DNA of 64,000 nucleotides, taken from NCBI GenBank assembly GCA_900316475.1, contig ONDA01000020.1:1-64000 (forward strand). The letters are read 5' to 3'. This stretch comes from an uncultured Prevotellaceae bacterium (GTDB taxonomy: Bacteria; Bacteroidota; Bacteroidia; Bacteroidales; Bacteroidaceae). Below, piece after piece: positions 15,960 to 25,620 of this stretch (positions within the stretch are counted from its first letter, which is position 1; each line of letters opens with the position of its first letter). The notes under the pieces were generated by a model, which was given only the letters and a program-made list of their open reading frames with translations, did not search any database and was not told where the DNA came from. The position numbers and the translations under genes are program-made.

Positions 15960-17633
15960 ATGGGAAATAAGCATTTAACGCCTGACTATATCTTTGAGTC
16001 TAGTTGGGAGGTCTGTAATAAGGTCGGTGGTATCTATACCGTTCTTTCGTCTCGAGCAAAGACATTGCAAGACAGGATGCAGGATCGAATCATCTTTATC
16101 GGTCCTGATTTTTGGAAGGAAAAAGAAAGTCCCTATTTCAAAGAGGACAAGTCTCTATTTGCTGATTGGCAGTGGGAAGCTAAGGAGAAAGGACTTCTCG
16201 TTAGAGTCGGGCGCTGGACGGTGCCCGGTGAACCTATTGCAATACTTGTTGATTTCCAACCATATTTTGAGAAGAAGAACGAGGTCTACGCTTGGTTGTG
16301 GGAGCACTATCAAGTCGACTCGCTCCATGCCTATGGTGACTACGACGAGGCTTCGATGTTCTCGTATGCCGCAGCCTTGGTCGTCGAGAGTTTCTATAAG
16401 CACTATTTAGATGAACAGAAAAAGGTTGTCTACCACGCCAATGAGTGGATGTGCGGACTGGGTGCTCTCTATATAAACAACAAGCTACCGCAGGTTGGTA
16501 CGGTCTTTACCACTCATGCCACCAGTATCGGACGTTCCATAGCAGGCAACCAGAAGCCTCTCTATGACTATCTGTTCGCCTATAATGGTGACCAGATGGC
16601 TGGCGAACTGAATATGCAGTCGAAACACTCTATTGAGAAGCAGACGGCTTTCCATGTTGACTGCTTTACGACGGTAAGTGATATTACGGCCCGCGAGTGC
16701 GTAGAACTGCTTGACAAGCCTGTCGATGTCGTCCTTCCAAATGGCTTTGATAATAGTTTCGTTCCTAAGGCAGCAGCCTTCACCCGTAAGCGTAAGGCAG
16801 CCCGCCGTCGTCTGTTGGAAGTGGCTGATGCTCTACTTGGAGAAAAACTTGAAGATGACACATTAATCGTTTCGACTTCAGGGCGTTATGAATTTAGGAA
16901 TAAGGGTATTGACGTGTTTGTTGAGGCAATGAATCGCCTGCTTCGTGACCGAAACCTGAAGAAGAAAGTTGTTGCTTTCATTGAGGTGCCCGGTTGGGTG
17001 GGTGAGCCACGACAGGACTTGCAGGCGCGATTGAGTTCACCTCATTTCAACTACAATACGCCTCTTGAAGTTCCGCAGATAACGCATTGGCTTCACAATA
17101 TGAACCACGATCAGGTTCTGGGTATGATGAAGTATTACGATATGCACAATCGTCACGAGGATAACGTGAAGGTCATCTTCCTGCCCTGCTATCTGGACGG
17201 AAGAGACGGCATTGTTAATATGTCCTATTACGATGTGGTCCTTGGCAACGACCTCTGCGTCTATCCTTCGTATTACGAACCGTGGGGCTATACGCCGTTA
17301 GAGGCGGTCGCCTTCAAGGTGCCCTGTATCACCACCGATCTGGCCGGTTTCGGCCTGTGGGCTAATGGTGTCTTTGGCCATTATGGTGAACTGGAGGATG
17401 GCGTGAAGGTGATTCATCGCACTGACTATAATTACTCCGAGGTGGCTGACGCCATCAAGGAATCCGTAGCCAAGTTCTCAAATATGACGGACAAGGAGGT
17501 TGAAGCCTGCCGCAAGAACGCAGACGCTTTGTCGAAGAAAGCCCTGTGGAGCGAGTTCATTAAGTATTACGACGAAGCTTATGATATTGCGCTTCGTAAG
17601 GCAGAAGAAAGAAAACAAGTAAAATCATTATAA
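15960..17633 (+). CDS. Glycogen synthase, GT3-like
   Basis: This 557-residue glycosyltransferase resembles the eukaryote-type GT3 family more than GlgA: FESSWEVCNKVGGIYTVLSSRAK at the N-terminus, YHANEWMCGLGALY, TTHATSIGRSIAGN, and the nucleotide-sugar site YPSYYEPWGYTPLEAVAFKVPCITTDLAGFG with its glutamates. GT3 enzymes usually use UDP-glucose to extend alpha-1,4-glucan. It lies 10 bp upstream of a glucan phosphorylase, so synthesis and breakdown of storage glucan are paired in one operon. Confidence 0.92.
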   Translation: MGNKHLTPDYIFESSWEVCNKVGGIYTVLSSRAKTLQDRMQDRIIFIGPDFWKEKESPYFKEDKSLFADWQWEAKEKGLLVRVGRWTVPGEPIAILVDFQPYFEKKNEVYAWLWEHYQVDSLHAYGDYDEASMFSYAAALVVESFYKHYLDEQKKVVYHANEWMCGLGALYINNKLPQVGTVFTTHATSIGRSIAGNQKPLYDYLFAYNGDQMAGELNMQSKHSIEKQTAFHVDCFTTVSDITARECVELLDKPVDVVLPNGFDNSFVPKAAAFTRKRKAARRRLLEVADALLGEKLEDDTLIVSTSGRYEFRNKGIDVFVEAMNRLLRDRNLKKKVVAFIEVPGWVGEPRQDLQARLSSPHFNYNTPLEVPQITHWLHNMNHDQVLGMMKYYDMHNRHEDNVKVIFLPCYLDGRDGIVNMSYYDVVLGNDLCVYPSYYEPWGYTPLEAVAFKVPCITTDLAGFGLWANGVFGHYGELEDGVKVIHRTDYNYSEVADAIKESVAKFSNMTDKEVEACRKNADALSKKALWSEFIKYYDEAYDIALRKAEERKQVKSL

Positions 17634-17643
17634 ATTTTAAGGT

Positions 17644-20217
17644 ATGAAGATAAAAGCTGATTATGCAAATGCTCCTCAGTGGAAGGTGTTGACCGTGAAG
17701 TCGAGCCTTCCTGAGAAGCTGAAGTGTTTGGACGAGATTGCTCACAACCTCTGGTGGGTGTGGAACTTTGAGGCTCGCGACCTGTTCCGCGACCTCGATC
17801 CTGAAATCTATCACGACGTGAAGCATAACCCCGTTATGCTGCTGGAGCGTCTGACTTTTGACCGTAAGGAAGAAATCTTGAACGACAAGGACTTGATGAA
17901 GCGCATCAAGGACGTCTACGCCTCGTTCCAGAAGTACATGAGCGTGAAGCCCGATGCCAAGCGCCCGTCTGTTGCCTACTTCTGTATGGAGTATGGTATA
18001 CACTCGGCCTTGAAGATTTATTCTGGCGGTCTGGGAATGCTGGCTGGCGACTACGTGAAGGAGGCCAGCGACTCTAACGTCGACATGTGTGCCGTTGGTT
18101 TCCTCTATCGTTTCGGCTATTTCACTCAGAGCCTGTCGATGGACGGCCAGCAGATAGCCAACTACGAGACTCAGAACTTCGGTTCACTGCCCATCGAGCG
18201 TCAGCTCGACCAGGATGGTAATCCTCTGGTGGTCGATGTTCCATATACTAATTATATGGTGCATGCCTATGTCTGGCGTGTTAATGTCGGTCGTGTAAAG
18301 CTCTATCTGCTCGATACCGACAACGAGATGAACTCCGACTTCGACAAGCCCATCACCCACAGTCTCTATGGCGGCGACTGGGAGAATCGTCTGAAGCAGG
18401 AAATCCTGCTTGGTATCGGTGGTATGCTGCTACTGAAGAAACTCGGCATCAAGAAAGATATCTACCATTGCAACGAGGGTCACGCTGCTCTCTGTAACCT
18501 GCAGCGTCTGTGTGACTATATTGAGGAAGGCCTGACGTTCAACCAGGCACTTGAGCTGGTTCGTGCCAGCGGCCTCTACACGGTCCACACACCTGTTCCC
18601 GCTGGTCATGACTACTTCGACGAGGGGCTTTTTGGCAAGTATATGGGCAGCTATCCCCAGAAGCTCGGCATTACTTGGGACGAGTTCATCGGTATGGGGC
18701 GTACCAATCCCGACGACAAGGGCGAGAAGTTCTGTATGTCTACCTTCGCCTGCAACACCTGTCAGGAGGTTAATGGCGTGTCGAAGCTCCACGGCTGGGT
18801 CAGCCAGAAGATGTTTGCCGGCATCTGGAACGGCTATTATCCCGAAGAGAACCATGTCGGCTATGTCACCAACGGCGTTCACTTCCCCACATGGGCAGCT
18901 GCCGAGTGGCGTCAGCTCTACGGTAAGTACTTTGACAAGAAGTTTATGAGCGACCAGTCGAACGAAGAAATCTGGCACGGCATCTATAACTGTCCCGACG
19001 AGGAAATCTGGGCTACACGTATGGCCTTGAAGAAGAAGCTCTTCGATTATATCAAGGTGCAGTTCCGTGAGACCTGGCTGAAAAACCAAAACGATCCCTC
19101 ACGTGTGGTGAAGCTCCTCGAGCGTTTCAATCCCAACGCACTGGTCATCGGCTTCTGCCGCCGCTTCGCAACCTATAAGCGCGCTCACCTGCTGTTCACC
19201 GACCTCAACCGTCTCAGCAAGATTGTGAACAACCCCGAGCGCCCCGTCATCTTCCTCTTTGCCGGTAAGGCTCACCCCGCCGACGGTGCCGGACAGGGAC
19301 TCATCAAGCGCATCTTCGAGATTTCGCAGATGGAGGAGTTCCAGGGCAAGATTATCTTCCTCGAAGACTACGATTTCCTGCTGGCTCGTCGTCTCGTCTC
19401 GGGTGTCGACATCTGGATGAACACCCCGACCCGTCCCCTCGAGGCTTCCGGTACATCTGGCGAGAAGGCTGAGATGAACGGCGTCGTCAACCTCTCCGTT
19501 AAGGACGGTTGGTGGCTGGAAGGCTATCGCGAGGGTGCCGGATGGGCACTCACCGAGAAACGCACCTACCAGAATCAGGGCTATCAGGACCAGCTCGACG
19601 CAGCCACCATCTACGGACTGCTCGAACAGGAGATTGTACCGCTCTACTATGACAAGAACGAGAAGGGCATCTCCGAGGGTTGGGTAAAGGTCATCAAGAA
19701 CTCTATCGCCCAGATTGCTCCCCACTACACGATGAAGCGTCAGCTGGACGACTACTATAGCAAGTTCTACGAGAAGCAGGCTAAGCGCTTCAAGGAGATT
19801 GCAGCCGACAACTACAAACTGGCTAAGGACATCGCTCTGTGGAAGGAAACTGTTGCCGAGCGCTGGGATGCTATCAGCCTCGTGTCGGCCGAGTCTACCG
19901 CTCCTGCTTCAGGTCTGCACCTTACTAACGAGGAGTACGTTCTGCGCTATGTTATCAACGAGCAGGGCTTGGATGATGCTGTCGCACTTGAGAAGGTAAA
20001 TGTCTCTACCGATAAGAATGGTGAGGAGCACGTCTTCTCTATTGAACCTCTGAAGATGGTCAAGAAAGAAGGCAACAACTACATCTTCGAGGCTACCCAT
20101 TCGCCTAAGCAGGCTGGACAGTACAAGAGCGCCATCCGTATGTATCCGAAGAATGCCCTGCTGCCTCATCGCCAGGACTTCTGCTACGTCAAGTGGTTCG
20201 CTCTGCCCAATGCATAA
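17644..20217 (+). CDS. glgP: Alpha-glucan (glycogen) phosphorylase, GT35
   Basis: This 857-residue enzyme releases glucose 1-phosphate from glycogen. It shows the short-type bacterial N-terminus ([19 protein letters not shown]), [32 protein letters not shown], the catalytic [15 protein letters not shown] and the pyridoxal-phosphate region [25 protein letters not shown]. The C-terminal 110 residues form an extra beta-rich segment. It shares a promoter with the glycogen synthase and ends at a clear terminator (20251-20280). Confidence 0.95.
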   Translation: MKIKADYANAPQWKVLTVKSSLPEKLKCLDEIAHNLWWVWNFEARDLFRDLDPEIYHDVKHNPVMLLERLTFDRKEEILNDKDLMKRIKDVYASFQKYMSVKPDAKRPSVAYFCMEYGIHSALKIYSGGLGMLAGDYVKEASDSNVDMCAVGFLYRFGYFTQSLSMDGQQIANYETQNFGSLPIERQLDQDGNPLVVDVPYTNYMVHAYVWRVNVGRVKLYLLDTDNEMNSDFDKPITHSLYGGDWENRLKQEILLGIGGMLLLKKLGIKKDIYHCNEGHAALCNLQRLCDYIEEGLTFNQALELVRASGLYTVHTPVPAGHDYFDEGLFGKYMGSYPQKLGITWDEFIGMGRTNPDDKGEKFCMSTFACNTCQEVNGVSKLHGWVSQKMFAGIWNGYYPEENHVGYVTNGVHFPTWAAAEWRQLYGKYFDKKFMSDQSNEEIWHGIYNCPDEEIWATRMALKKKLFDYIKVQFRETWLKNQNDPSRVVKLLERFNPNALVIGFCRRFATYKRAHLLFTDLNRLSKIVNNPERPVIFLFAGKAHPADGAGQGLIKRIFEISQMEEFQGKIIFLEDYDFLLARRLVSGVDIWMNTPTRPLEASGTSGEKAEMNGVVNLSVKDGWWLEGYREGAGWALTEKRTYQNQGYQDQLDAATIYGLLEQEIVPLYYDKNEKGISEGWVKVIKNSIAQIAPHYTMKRQLDDYYSKFYEKQAKRFKEIAADNYKLAKDIALWKETVAERWDAISLVSAESTAPASGLHLTNEEYVLRYVINEQGLDDAVALEKVNVSTDKNGEEHVFSIEPLKMVKKEGNNYIFEATHSPKQAGQYKSAIRMYPKNALLPHRQDFCYVKWFALPNA

Positions 20218-20250
20218 TAGCAGTCTGTTGAAATAGAATGAATAAAAATT

Positions 20251-20280
20251 AGCCGAAAGTTTTGTACTTTCGGCTTTTTT
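20251..20280 (+). terminator. Rho-independent terminator after glgP
   Basis: AGCCGAAAG and CTTTCGGCT form a perfect 9-bp stem with a 7-base loop, followed by TTTTT. Confidence 0.9.
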
Positions 20281-20283
20281 GTG

Positions 20284-20291
20284 TACTTTTG
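20284..20291 (+). promoter_or_regulatory. Promoter -7 element of galE
   Basis: TACTTTTG directly after the terminator, 35 bases before the galE ATG. Confidence 0.5.
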
Positions 20292-20326
20292 CAAAATAAT
20301 ATCTATTAATAACCTAAAAAATCAAG

Positions 20327-21367
20327 ATGAAGCAGACAATTCTTGTTACTGGTGGCACAGGCTTTATTGGCAGCCACACAACGGTAGAACTGCAGCAGGC
20401 AGGCTATGAGGTGGTAATCATCGACAATCTCTCAAACTCGAACGCCAATGTCGTTGACGGCATCGAGAAGATAACGGGCGTACGTCCCGCTTTTGAGAAG
20501 GTTGACTGCTGCGATATGGAGGCCTTGGAGGCTGTGTTCAAAAAATATCCTAAAATCGAGGGCATCATTCACTTTGCCGCCTCGAAGGCTGTTGGAGAGT
20601 CGGTCGAGAAGCCGCTGCTCTACTATCGCAATAACCTGACGTCGCTTATCAACCTGCTGGAGCTGATGCCTAAGTACGATGTTAAGGGCATCATCTTCTC
20701 GTCGTCATGCACCGTCTACGGCCAGCCTTCACAGGAGAACCTGCCCGTCACGGAGAATGCTCCCATCCAGAAGGCGTTGTCGCCATACGGCAATACGAAG
20801 CAGATTAATGAGGAGATTATCCAGGACTATATCCACTCTGGTGCGCCTATCAAGTCGGTTATCCTGCGCTATTTCAACCCTATCGGTGCCCATCCCACAG
20901 CACTTATCGGCGAACTGCCTAATGGCGTGCCCATGAACCTTATTCCCTTTGTTACGCAGACGGCCATCGGTATTCGCGACCAGCTGAAGATTTTCGGTAA
21001 TGACTACAATACGCCTGACCATACCTGTATCCGCGACTACATCTATGTCGTCGACCTGGCCAAAGCCCATGTGAAAGCTATGGAGCGCGTGCTCGACAAG
21101 CCGGAGACCGATGCCGTTGAGGTCTTTAATATCGGTACGGGACGCGGTCTGTCGACTCTTGAGGTCGTCGAGGGCTTCGAGAAGGCTACCGGCGTTAAGC
21201 TGAACTGGACCTATGCCCCGCGTCGTGAGGGCGACATCGAACAGGTCTGGGGCGACGTCACCAAGGCTAACGAGGTGTTGGGCTGGAAGGCAGAGACACC
21301 TACCGACGAGGTGCTGAAGTCGGCCTGGAAGTGGCAGCAGAAGCTGCGCGAGGACGGCATACAGTGA
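20327..21367 (+). CDS. galE: UDP-glucose 4-epimerase
   Basis: This 346-residue short-chain dehydrogenase-type enzyme interconverts UDP-glucose and UDP-galactose. It has the NAD-binding VTGGTGFIGSHTTVEL, the SSSCTVYG serine/threonine segment and the catalytic YGNTKQ (Y-x3-K) motif, and the NPIGAHPTALIGE loop typical of GalE. Length is normal. It is monocistronic between two terminators. Confidence 0.95.
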   Translation: MKQTILVTGGTGFIGSHTTVELQQAGYEVVIIDNLSNSNANVVDGIEKITGVRPAFEKVDCCDMEALEAVFKKYPKIEGIIHFAASKAVGESVEKPLLYYRNNLTSLINLLELMPKYDVKGIIFSSSCTVYGQPSQENLPVTENAPIQKALSPYGNTKQINEEIIQDYIHSGAPIKSVILRYFNPIGAHPTALIGELPNGVPMNLIPFVTQTAIGIRDQLKIFGNDYNTPDHTCIRDYIYVVDLAKAHVKAMERVLDKPETDAVEVFNIGTGRGLSTLEVVEGFEKATGVKLNWTYAPRREGDIEQVWGDVTKANEVLGWKAETPTDEVLKSAWKWQQKLREDGIQ

Positions 21368-21384
21368 TGACAGTTGTATCCCCC

Positions 21385-21418
21385 AAACAGTCGAATAATA
21401 ATAACTGACTGTTTTTTT
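21385..21418 (+). terminator. Rho-independent terminator after galE
   Basis: AAACAGTC pairs with GACTGTTT across a 14-base loop, followed by TTTT. A second hairpin (about 21437-21463, GGGCTTCCGAT with ATCGGGAGCCC) lies just downstream. Confidence 0.8.
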
Positions 21419-21532
21419 GTGTTTGTGTTGTAGCGGGCTTCCGATGTGAATCGGGAGCCCGTCATTGGTTTAGACAACGTATAAATTTGAAAACTATATC
21501 CGCTAAAATTTGGCCGTTCTGTTTTTTCTCCG

Positions 21533-21540
21533 TATCTTTG
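21533..21540 (+). promoter_or_regulatory. Promoter -7 element of rubrerythrin
   Basis: TATCTTTG with TTTGG at 21509-21513, giving a spacing of 19-20 bp and a leader of about 40 bases. Confidence 0.65.
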
Positions 21541-21584
21541 CGAAAAATATTTTTGTTACTAACAACTAAACAAGTACAAGCATT

Positions 21585-22142
21585 ATGAAGAAAAAGTTTA
21601 TTTGCGCCGTATGTGGATATATCTACGAAGGCGATGCTGCTCCCGAGAAGTGTCCCATCTGTAAGGCTCCCGCCTCAAAGTTCTCTGAACTGAAAGAAGA
21701 CGGTGAGACCACCTATGCTACTGTTCACCGTATTGGCGACGGCAAGCCAGAGGGTGTCAGCGAGGAGATGATTAACGACCTGCGCAACCACTTCAACGGC
21801 GAGTGCGGCGAGGTTGGTATGTATCTGGCTATGGCTCGCCAGGCCGATCGCGAGGGCTATCCCGAAATTGCCGAGGCCTTCAAGCGCTATGCCTTCGAAG
21901 AGGCTGACCATGCCAGCCGTTTCGCTGAACTTCTGGGCGAGTGCGTCTGGGATACCAAGACCAACCTTGAGAAGCGTGCTGCTGCTGAGGCTGGCGCTTG
22001 TGAGGACAAGTTCCGCATCGCCAAGAACGCCAAGGCTGCCGGTTTCGACGCCATTCACGACACTGTCCACGAGATGGCCAAGGATGAGGCTCGTCACGGT
22101 GCTGGCTTCGCCGGACTGCTGAAGCGCTATTTCGGCAAGTAA
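21585..22142 (+). CDS. Rubrerythrin with N-terminal rubredoxin domain (reverse type)
   Basis: This 185-residue protein starts with a rubredoxin-like iron site ([23 protein letters not shown]) and continues with a four-helix diiron domain ([45 protein letters not shown], and [17 protein letters not shown]). This order is the reverse of classical rubrerythrin. The family reduces hydrogen peroxide in anaerobes. A strong single-gene promoter is consistent with an oxidative-stress role. Confidence 0.93.
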   Translation: MKKKFICAVCGYIYEGDAAPEKCPICKAPASKFSELKEDGETTYATVHRIGDGKPEGVSEEMINDLRNHFNGECGEVGMYLAMARQADREGYPEIAEAFKRYAFEEADHASRFAELLGECVWDTKTNLEKRAAAEAGACEDKFRIAKNAKAAGFDAIHDTVHEMAKDEARHGAGFAGLLKRYFGK

Positions 22143-22193
22143 TAGAGCATTGCCGTTGGCGGTCACGTCTACTGACGTTGAGTGCCAATCACA

Positions 22194-22242
22194 CGATAGA
22201 GGTCGGAATCTCATTATAATAGTGAGATTCTGACCTCTATCG
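22194..22242 (+). terminator. Long hairpin after rubrerythrin, probable terminator
   Basis: Two 20-bp arms (22194-22213 and 22223-22242) pair with one mismatch around a 9-base loop. TTACATTTTG follows, a modest T-rich tail. Confidence 0.7.
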
Positions 22243-22260
22243 TTACATTTTGTTTTCGCT

Positions 22261-22351
22261 TACAGTTTCCGTACCACTTCCTTAACGACCGTCTGTCCGT
22301 TATGTGATAGTTGCAGTAGAACACGTCGGCAGGCAATAAATCGGGAGAATC
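22261..22351 (-). pseudogene. Possible remnant of a T9SS C-terminal domain
   Basis: On the minus strand this frame reads ACRRVLLQLSHNGQTVVKEV and ends at a stop, which looks like the last strands of a type IX C-terminal sorting domain. An in-frame stop lies about 31 codons upstream, so no intact gene remains. The match is short and could be chance. Confidence 0.35.
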
Positions 22352-22360
22352 TGCGTTATT

Positions 22361-23716
22361 ATGGTAATGAAACGCATTATATTCTATCTTGTTATATGTG
22401 TGGGGCTCATCACGGCTTGCTCCGACGACGATTCGTTTACGTCGAGTCGGTCAGACTTGTTGACATTCTCTGTAGACACGGTGAAGATGGATACCGTGTT
22501 CTCGAATGTCGGCTCCAGGACTTACTCCTTCTGGGTGTACAACCACTCAGGCAGCGGCATACGTATCGGGACAGTCCGTCTGCGTAATGGTAACCAGACC
22601 GGTTTCCGCGTCAATGTCGACGGCTCTTATCTCGACAACACACTGGGTTCGGTAGCCAACGACTTCGAGGTGCGCGGCGGCGACAGTATCTGCGTGTTTG
22701 TGGAGCTGACAGCAAAGGAAAACAGACAGCCTCAGGCGCAACTCGTCGAGGACGACCTTGTGTTTAGTCTGGAGAGTGGAGCAGAGCAGCGTGTCAACCT
22801 GCGCTCCTTTGCTTGGGATGCTATCAAGGTGAAGGATCTGGTTATCTCACGCGACACGCTGGTGACGTCCGACAAGCCGCTGGTGGTCTATGGTAGCGGC
22901 ATTACGGTAGACAGCAGTGCCGTGCTGACGCTGCGCAATACGACGATCTACTTCCACGACAAGGCTGGCATTGCCGTGCGCGGAACGCTCATGGCCGAGA
23001 ATGTCGTGCTGCGTGGCGACCGGCTCGACCACATGTTCGACTATCTTCCCTATGACCGCGTCAGCGGTCAGTGGGCGGGTGTTAGCTTTGCTTCATCGTC
23101 GCGCGGTAACATTTTGGAAAACACGCAGATACGTAATGCTATGACGGCTGTAAGGTTAGAGGCGCCGGCAGTCCTTGACACGTTGCAGCGGAGGTTGACG
23201 ATGAATCATTGCATTGTGCATAATGCTAAGGGCGACGGCATCATTGCCAATAACAGTTACATTGGTCTTAGCTATTGTCAGCTGACGAATACCTTGGGTA
23301 ACTGTCTGACCATCTTTGGCGGTAAGGCAGAGGTGGACCATTGTACGCTGGCCCAGTTCTATCCGTTTAATACCACAGCACGGGGCGTTGCCCTCGTGCT
23401 GGCCAGTTCTAACGGCTATGAAGTCTATCCCACTTTGCGGATAGACTGTAAGAACACCATCGTGACGGGATATGCCGATGACCAGGTGATGGCCTACCTG
23501 GCAGACTCGGCGACAATCAACTATACCTTTGCCGACTGCCTGCTACGAACTCCAGCCGTCGAGGGCGACACGGTGAACTTTAAGCGCATACAATGGGAGA
23601 CGCCCAGCGACAGCATACAAGGTAAGCAGCACTTCGCTGTCGTTGACGAGCGTAACCTCATCTACGACTTCCATCTTGACTCGCTGTCGACCGCCAAGGG
23701 GAAGGGCTGTTATTGA
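22361..23716 (+). CDS. Lipoprotein with right-handed beta-helix repeats
   Basis: This 451-residue lipoprotein has the signal IIFYLVICVGLITAC with Cys near residue 20. After an N-terminal beta domain (to about residue 160) comes a stretch of short repeated turns (VVYGSGITVDSSAVLTLRNTTIYFHDKAGIAVRGTL, NAKGDGIIANNSYIGLSYCQ) typical of parallel beta-helix folds. It probably sits at the cell surface; the ligand is unknown. The start could also be the Met two codons downstream. Confidence 0.8.
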   Translation: MVMKRIIFYLVICVGLITACSDDDSFTSSRSDLLTFSVDTVKMDTVFSNVGSRTYSFWVYNHSGSGIRIGTVRLRNGNQTGFRVNVDGSYLDNTLGSVANDFEVRGGDSICVFVELTAKENRQPQAQLVEDDLVFSLESGAEQRVNLRSFAWDAIKVKDLVISRDTLVTSDKPLVVYGSGITVDSSAVLTLRNTTIYFHDKAGIAVRGTLMAENVVLRGDRLDHMFDYLPYDRVSGQWAGVSFASSSRGNILENTQIRNAMTAVRLEAPAVLDTLQRRLTMNHCIVHNAKGDGIIANNSYIGLSYCQLTNTLGNCLTIFGGKAEVDHCTLAQFYPFNTTARGVALVLASSNGYEVYPTLRIDCKNTIVTGYADDQVMAYLADSATINYTFADCLLRTPAVEGDTVNFKRIQWETPSDSIQGKQHFAVVDERNLIYDFHLDSLSTAKGKGCY

Positions 23717-24186
23717 AACTCGGTGAACGAGAGCGGCATAAGGCTCTTGATGCCGTCGATGACGTAGACGCAGTTTCTGCCGTAGAGCAAGATGCGTATG
23801 GCCTGTTTGAAGCGCGTCTCTGTCTCGATGAGTACCTGGCGGCAGGTGCCGCAGGGACTGACGGGAGCGGCCTGCAGTTCTCCGTTAGGCGTGCGCGCAG
23901 CAATGGCAATCATCTTCACCGGCACGTCAGGATATTGGGCGCCAGCGGCGAAGATAGCACTGCGCTCGGCGCACAGACCAGCAGGAAAGGCGGCATTCTC
24001 CTGATTACAGCCAATGAATTCCGCCCCATTGTTCAGCAATAAGGCTGCACCGACGTTAAACCGCGAGTAGGGTGCATACGAGCGGTTGGTCCCCTCGATA
24101 GCCATTTCAACTAAGTGTCTCTCTTCAGCTGACAGCTCCTCAAGTTGACACTCCTTGATGGTGGTTTTTAGTTCGATATCCTTCAT
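23710..24186 (-). CDS. cdd: Cytidine deaminase
   Basis: This 158-residue zinc enzyme converts (deoxy)cytidine to (deoxy)uridine in pyrimidine salvage. It shows YAPYSRFNVGAALLL, the catalytic CAERSAIFAAG (Cys-Ala-Glu) and the zinc pair PCGTCRQVL. Length is slightly above the usual 130-140 because of an N-terminal helix. Its end overlaps the convergent beta-helix lipoprotein gene by 7 bp. Confidence 0.95.
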   Translation of the reverse strand: MKDIELKTTIKECQLEELSAEERHLVEMAIEGTNRSYAPYSRFNVGAALLLNNGAEFIGCNQENAAFPAGLCAERSAIFAAGAQYPDVPVKMIAIAARTPNGELQAAPVSPCGTCRQVLIETETRFKQAIRILLYGRNCVYVIDGIKSLMPLSFTEFQ

Positions 24187-24205
24187 AGCAGATTGTTTTC
24201 TGCCG

Positions 24206-24213
24206 CAAAGATA
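24206..24213 (-). promoter_or_regulatory. Promoter -7 element of cdd
   Basis: The minus strand reads TATCTTTG, 20 bases before the cdd ATG. Confidence 0.6.
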
Positions 24214-24276
24214 ATCAAAATTGTTGATAATAGAACTTTTTCTTCCATTTTTTTTGGCCGTTTAGCAAAAAAGTAT

Positions 24277-24284
24277 TACCTTTG
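24277..24284 (+). promoter_or_regulatory. Promoter -7 element of tRNA-Ser(CGA)
   Basis: TACCTTTG with TTTGG at 24253-24257 (about 20 bp spacing). It leaves a leader of about 80 bases before the mature tRNA. Confidence 0.65.
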
Positions 24285-24368
24285 CACGCGATTTCAAGGA
24301 GGGTTGAAACATTTTGACCTTTCGAGTTATTAGTCAAGTGAGCCATCTTGTTGGTTCTCGTTAAATAA

Positions 24369-24459
24369 GGAAGGTTGGCAGAGTGATCGATCGCGCTGGA
24401 CTCGAAATCCGGTATACCCCTTTCGGGTATCGGGGGTTTGAATCCCTCACCTTCCGCCA
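24369..24459 (+). tRNA. tRNA-Ser (anticodon CGA)
   Basis: GGAAGGT at the 5' end pairs with ACCTTCC before the discriminator G, and CCA is encoded at 24457-24459. The anticodon loop CTCGAAA between GGA and TCC gives anticodon CGA. A long variable arm (TATACCCCTTTCGGGTA) marks a class II serine tRNA, and the T arm contains TTTGAAT. Confidence 0.95.
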
Positions 24460-24467
24460 AAGAATAA

Positions 24468-24501
24468 AATAAGAGGAGTAATCAAGCTCCTCTTATTTTT
24501 T
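24468..24501. terminator. Bidirectional terminator between tRNA-Ser and the AraC gene
   Basis: AATAAGAGGAG and CTCCTCTTATT make an 11-bp stem with an 8-base loop, followed by TTTT on the plus strand and AAAT on the other side. Confidence 0.88.
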
Positions 24502-24518
24502 GTAATTCTCTTACTCTC

Positions 24519-25457
24519 TTATTTCTTACATCCTTCCCTAAACTGTACTGGCGTGATGCCAAAATAGTCCTTGACGTACTTACCGAAGAATGAGGGATTA
24601 GGAAACCCGAGGCGATTGCAGATCTGCTTGATGCTGAGATCTGTTTGCTTTAGGTAGTAGCGGATGTCCTCCAGCACCTGTTCCCGAATCCATTCATTGG
24701 CAGTCTTGCCCGACTGCTTCTTGCAGATGGCTGTGAGATATTTCGGCGATATACACAAGTCGTTGGCGTAGGCCTCCACGGTGCGATACTTCACTTCGCT
24801 GGAGTGTAGCAGGTCGAGGAACTGCTGGAATCGCCCCTTGGCCGTCGATTGCCGCTCGTTTCCGCCTTGCAAGCGTCCGTTGGCCGTGGTTACGGCAGAT
24901 GGCTGTACGTTTATTATGGGCAGGAATTGCTTGACGTTCCCCATCAGTCCGAGGATGGCAGAGCGCAGCAATGACTGGATGACCTCTGTGTAATAGGGAT
25001 TCTCCTGCCCCCTCTCCACTAAGAGGCAGAGCATGTCATAGAAATGAGAGAAGAACTCTATGCCATCATTCTCCAGGGGGATGATGTTCAGGCGGTGGAT
25101 GTACATCATGTTGTTCCAGATGAACATCTTCTCGCGCAGGAAACTTTGCAGTATGCGGTTAGTCAGGAATATTGCCTTCAGATTGAAGTCGGGGCTAACC
25201 ATCACGTCCGTCACCATCACGTTTTGAGGAATGACCGCCATCTGGTTGCTACACAGTTCCATACCCCTGCCGTTCATCTGTGCCTGTACCTTACCGCTGG
25301 TGCAGATAACAATGGTGTTCATGGCTATATGAGCAGTCTTGACTTCGGTAAACTTCTGGATGCTGTCCACTACCACGATATCTTCGTCGGAGTAGCCGAT
25401 TTGGATGTCTTCATTGTCGGCTAATGTCTGTAATGTAATCTCTTCTTGCTGTTTCAT
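24519..25457 (-). CDS. AraC-family transcriptional regulator
   Basis: This 312-residue regulator has an N-terminal cupin-like sensing half and a C-terminal double helix-turn-helix (about residues 215-312: YRTVEAYANDLCISPKYLTAICKKQSG and LSIKQICNRLGFPNPSFFGKYVKDYFGITPVQFR). It is divergent from the RND efflux operon 163 bp away and is the likely local regulator. Its -7 element TAATTTTG ends only four bases before the ATG, so the transcript may be leaderless. Confidence 0.92.
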   Translation of the reverse strand: MKQQEEITLQTLADNEDIQIGYSDEDIVVVDSIQKFTEVKTAHIAMNTIVICTSGKVQAQMNGRGMELCSNQMAVIPQNVMVTDVMVSPDFNLKAIFLTNRILQSFLREKMFIWNNMMYIHRLNIIPLENDGIEFFSHFYDMLCLLVERGQENPYYTEVIQSLLRSAILGLMGNVKQFLPIINVQPSAVTTANGRLQGGNERQSTAKGRFQQFLDLLHSSEVKYRTVEAYANDLCISPKYLTAICKKQSGKTANEWIREQVLEDIRYYLKQTDLSIKQICNRLGFPNPSFFGKYVKDYFGITPVQFREGCKK

Positions 25458-25461
25458 GGCG

Positions 25462-25469
25462 CAAAATTA
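25462..25469 (-). promoter_or_regulatory. Promoter -7 element of the AraC gene, close to its ATG
   Basis: The minus strand reads TAATTTTG, then four bases, then ATG. Confidence 0.5.
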
Positions 25470-25588
25470 GTAATAATATTCCAAATAACATGTTTTGTTT
25501 GGTGCTTTTTGTGTTTGATTTGGCGTCTTATTGTCATATTGGTAAGAAATGAGGTGAAATCGAATGTCTTCAATAGCCGGTTTTGTCT

Positions 25589-25596
25589 TAACTTTG
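25589..25596 (+). promoter_or_regulatory. Promoter -7 element of the RND efflux operon
   Basis: TAACTTTG, 24 bases before the adaptor-protein ATG at 25621. It lies inside the upstream open frame and so rules out the earlier in-frame start at 25564. Confidence 0.6.
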
Positions 25597-25620
25597 CAGC
25601 CAAAATCAAACAACAGAGTA

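Noticed and set aside
24215..24460. Minus-strand 81-residue protein
   Set aside because: It covers the tRNA-Ser(CGA) gene and its promoter on the opposite strand.
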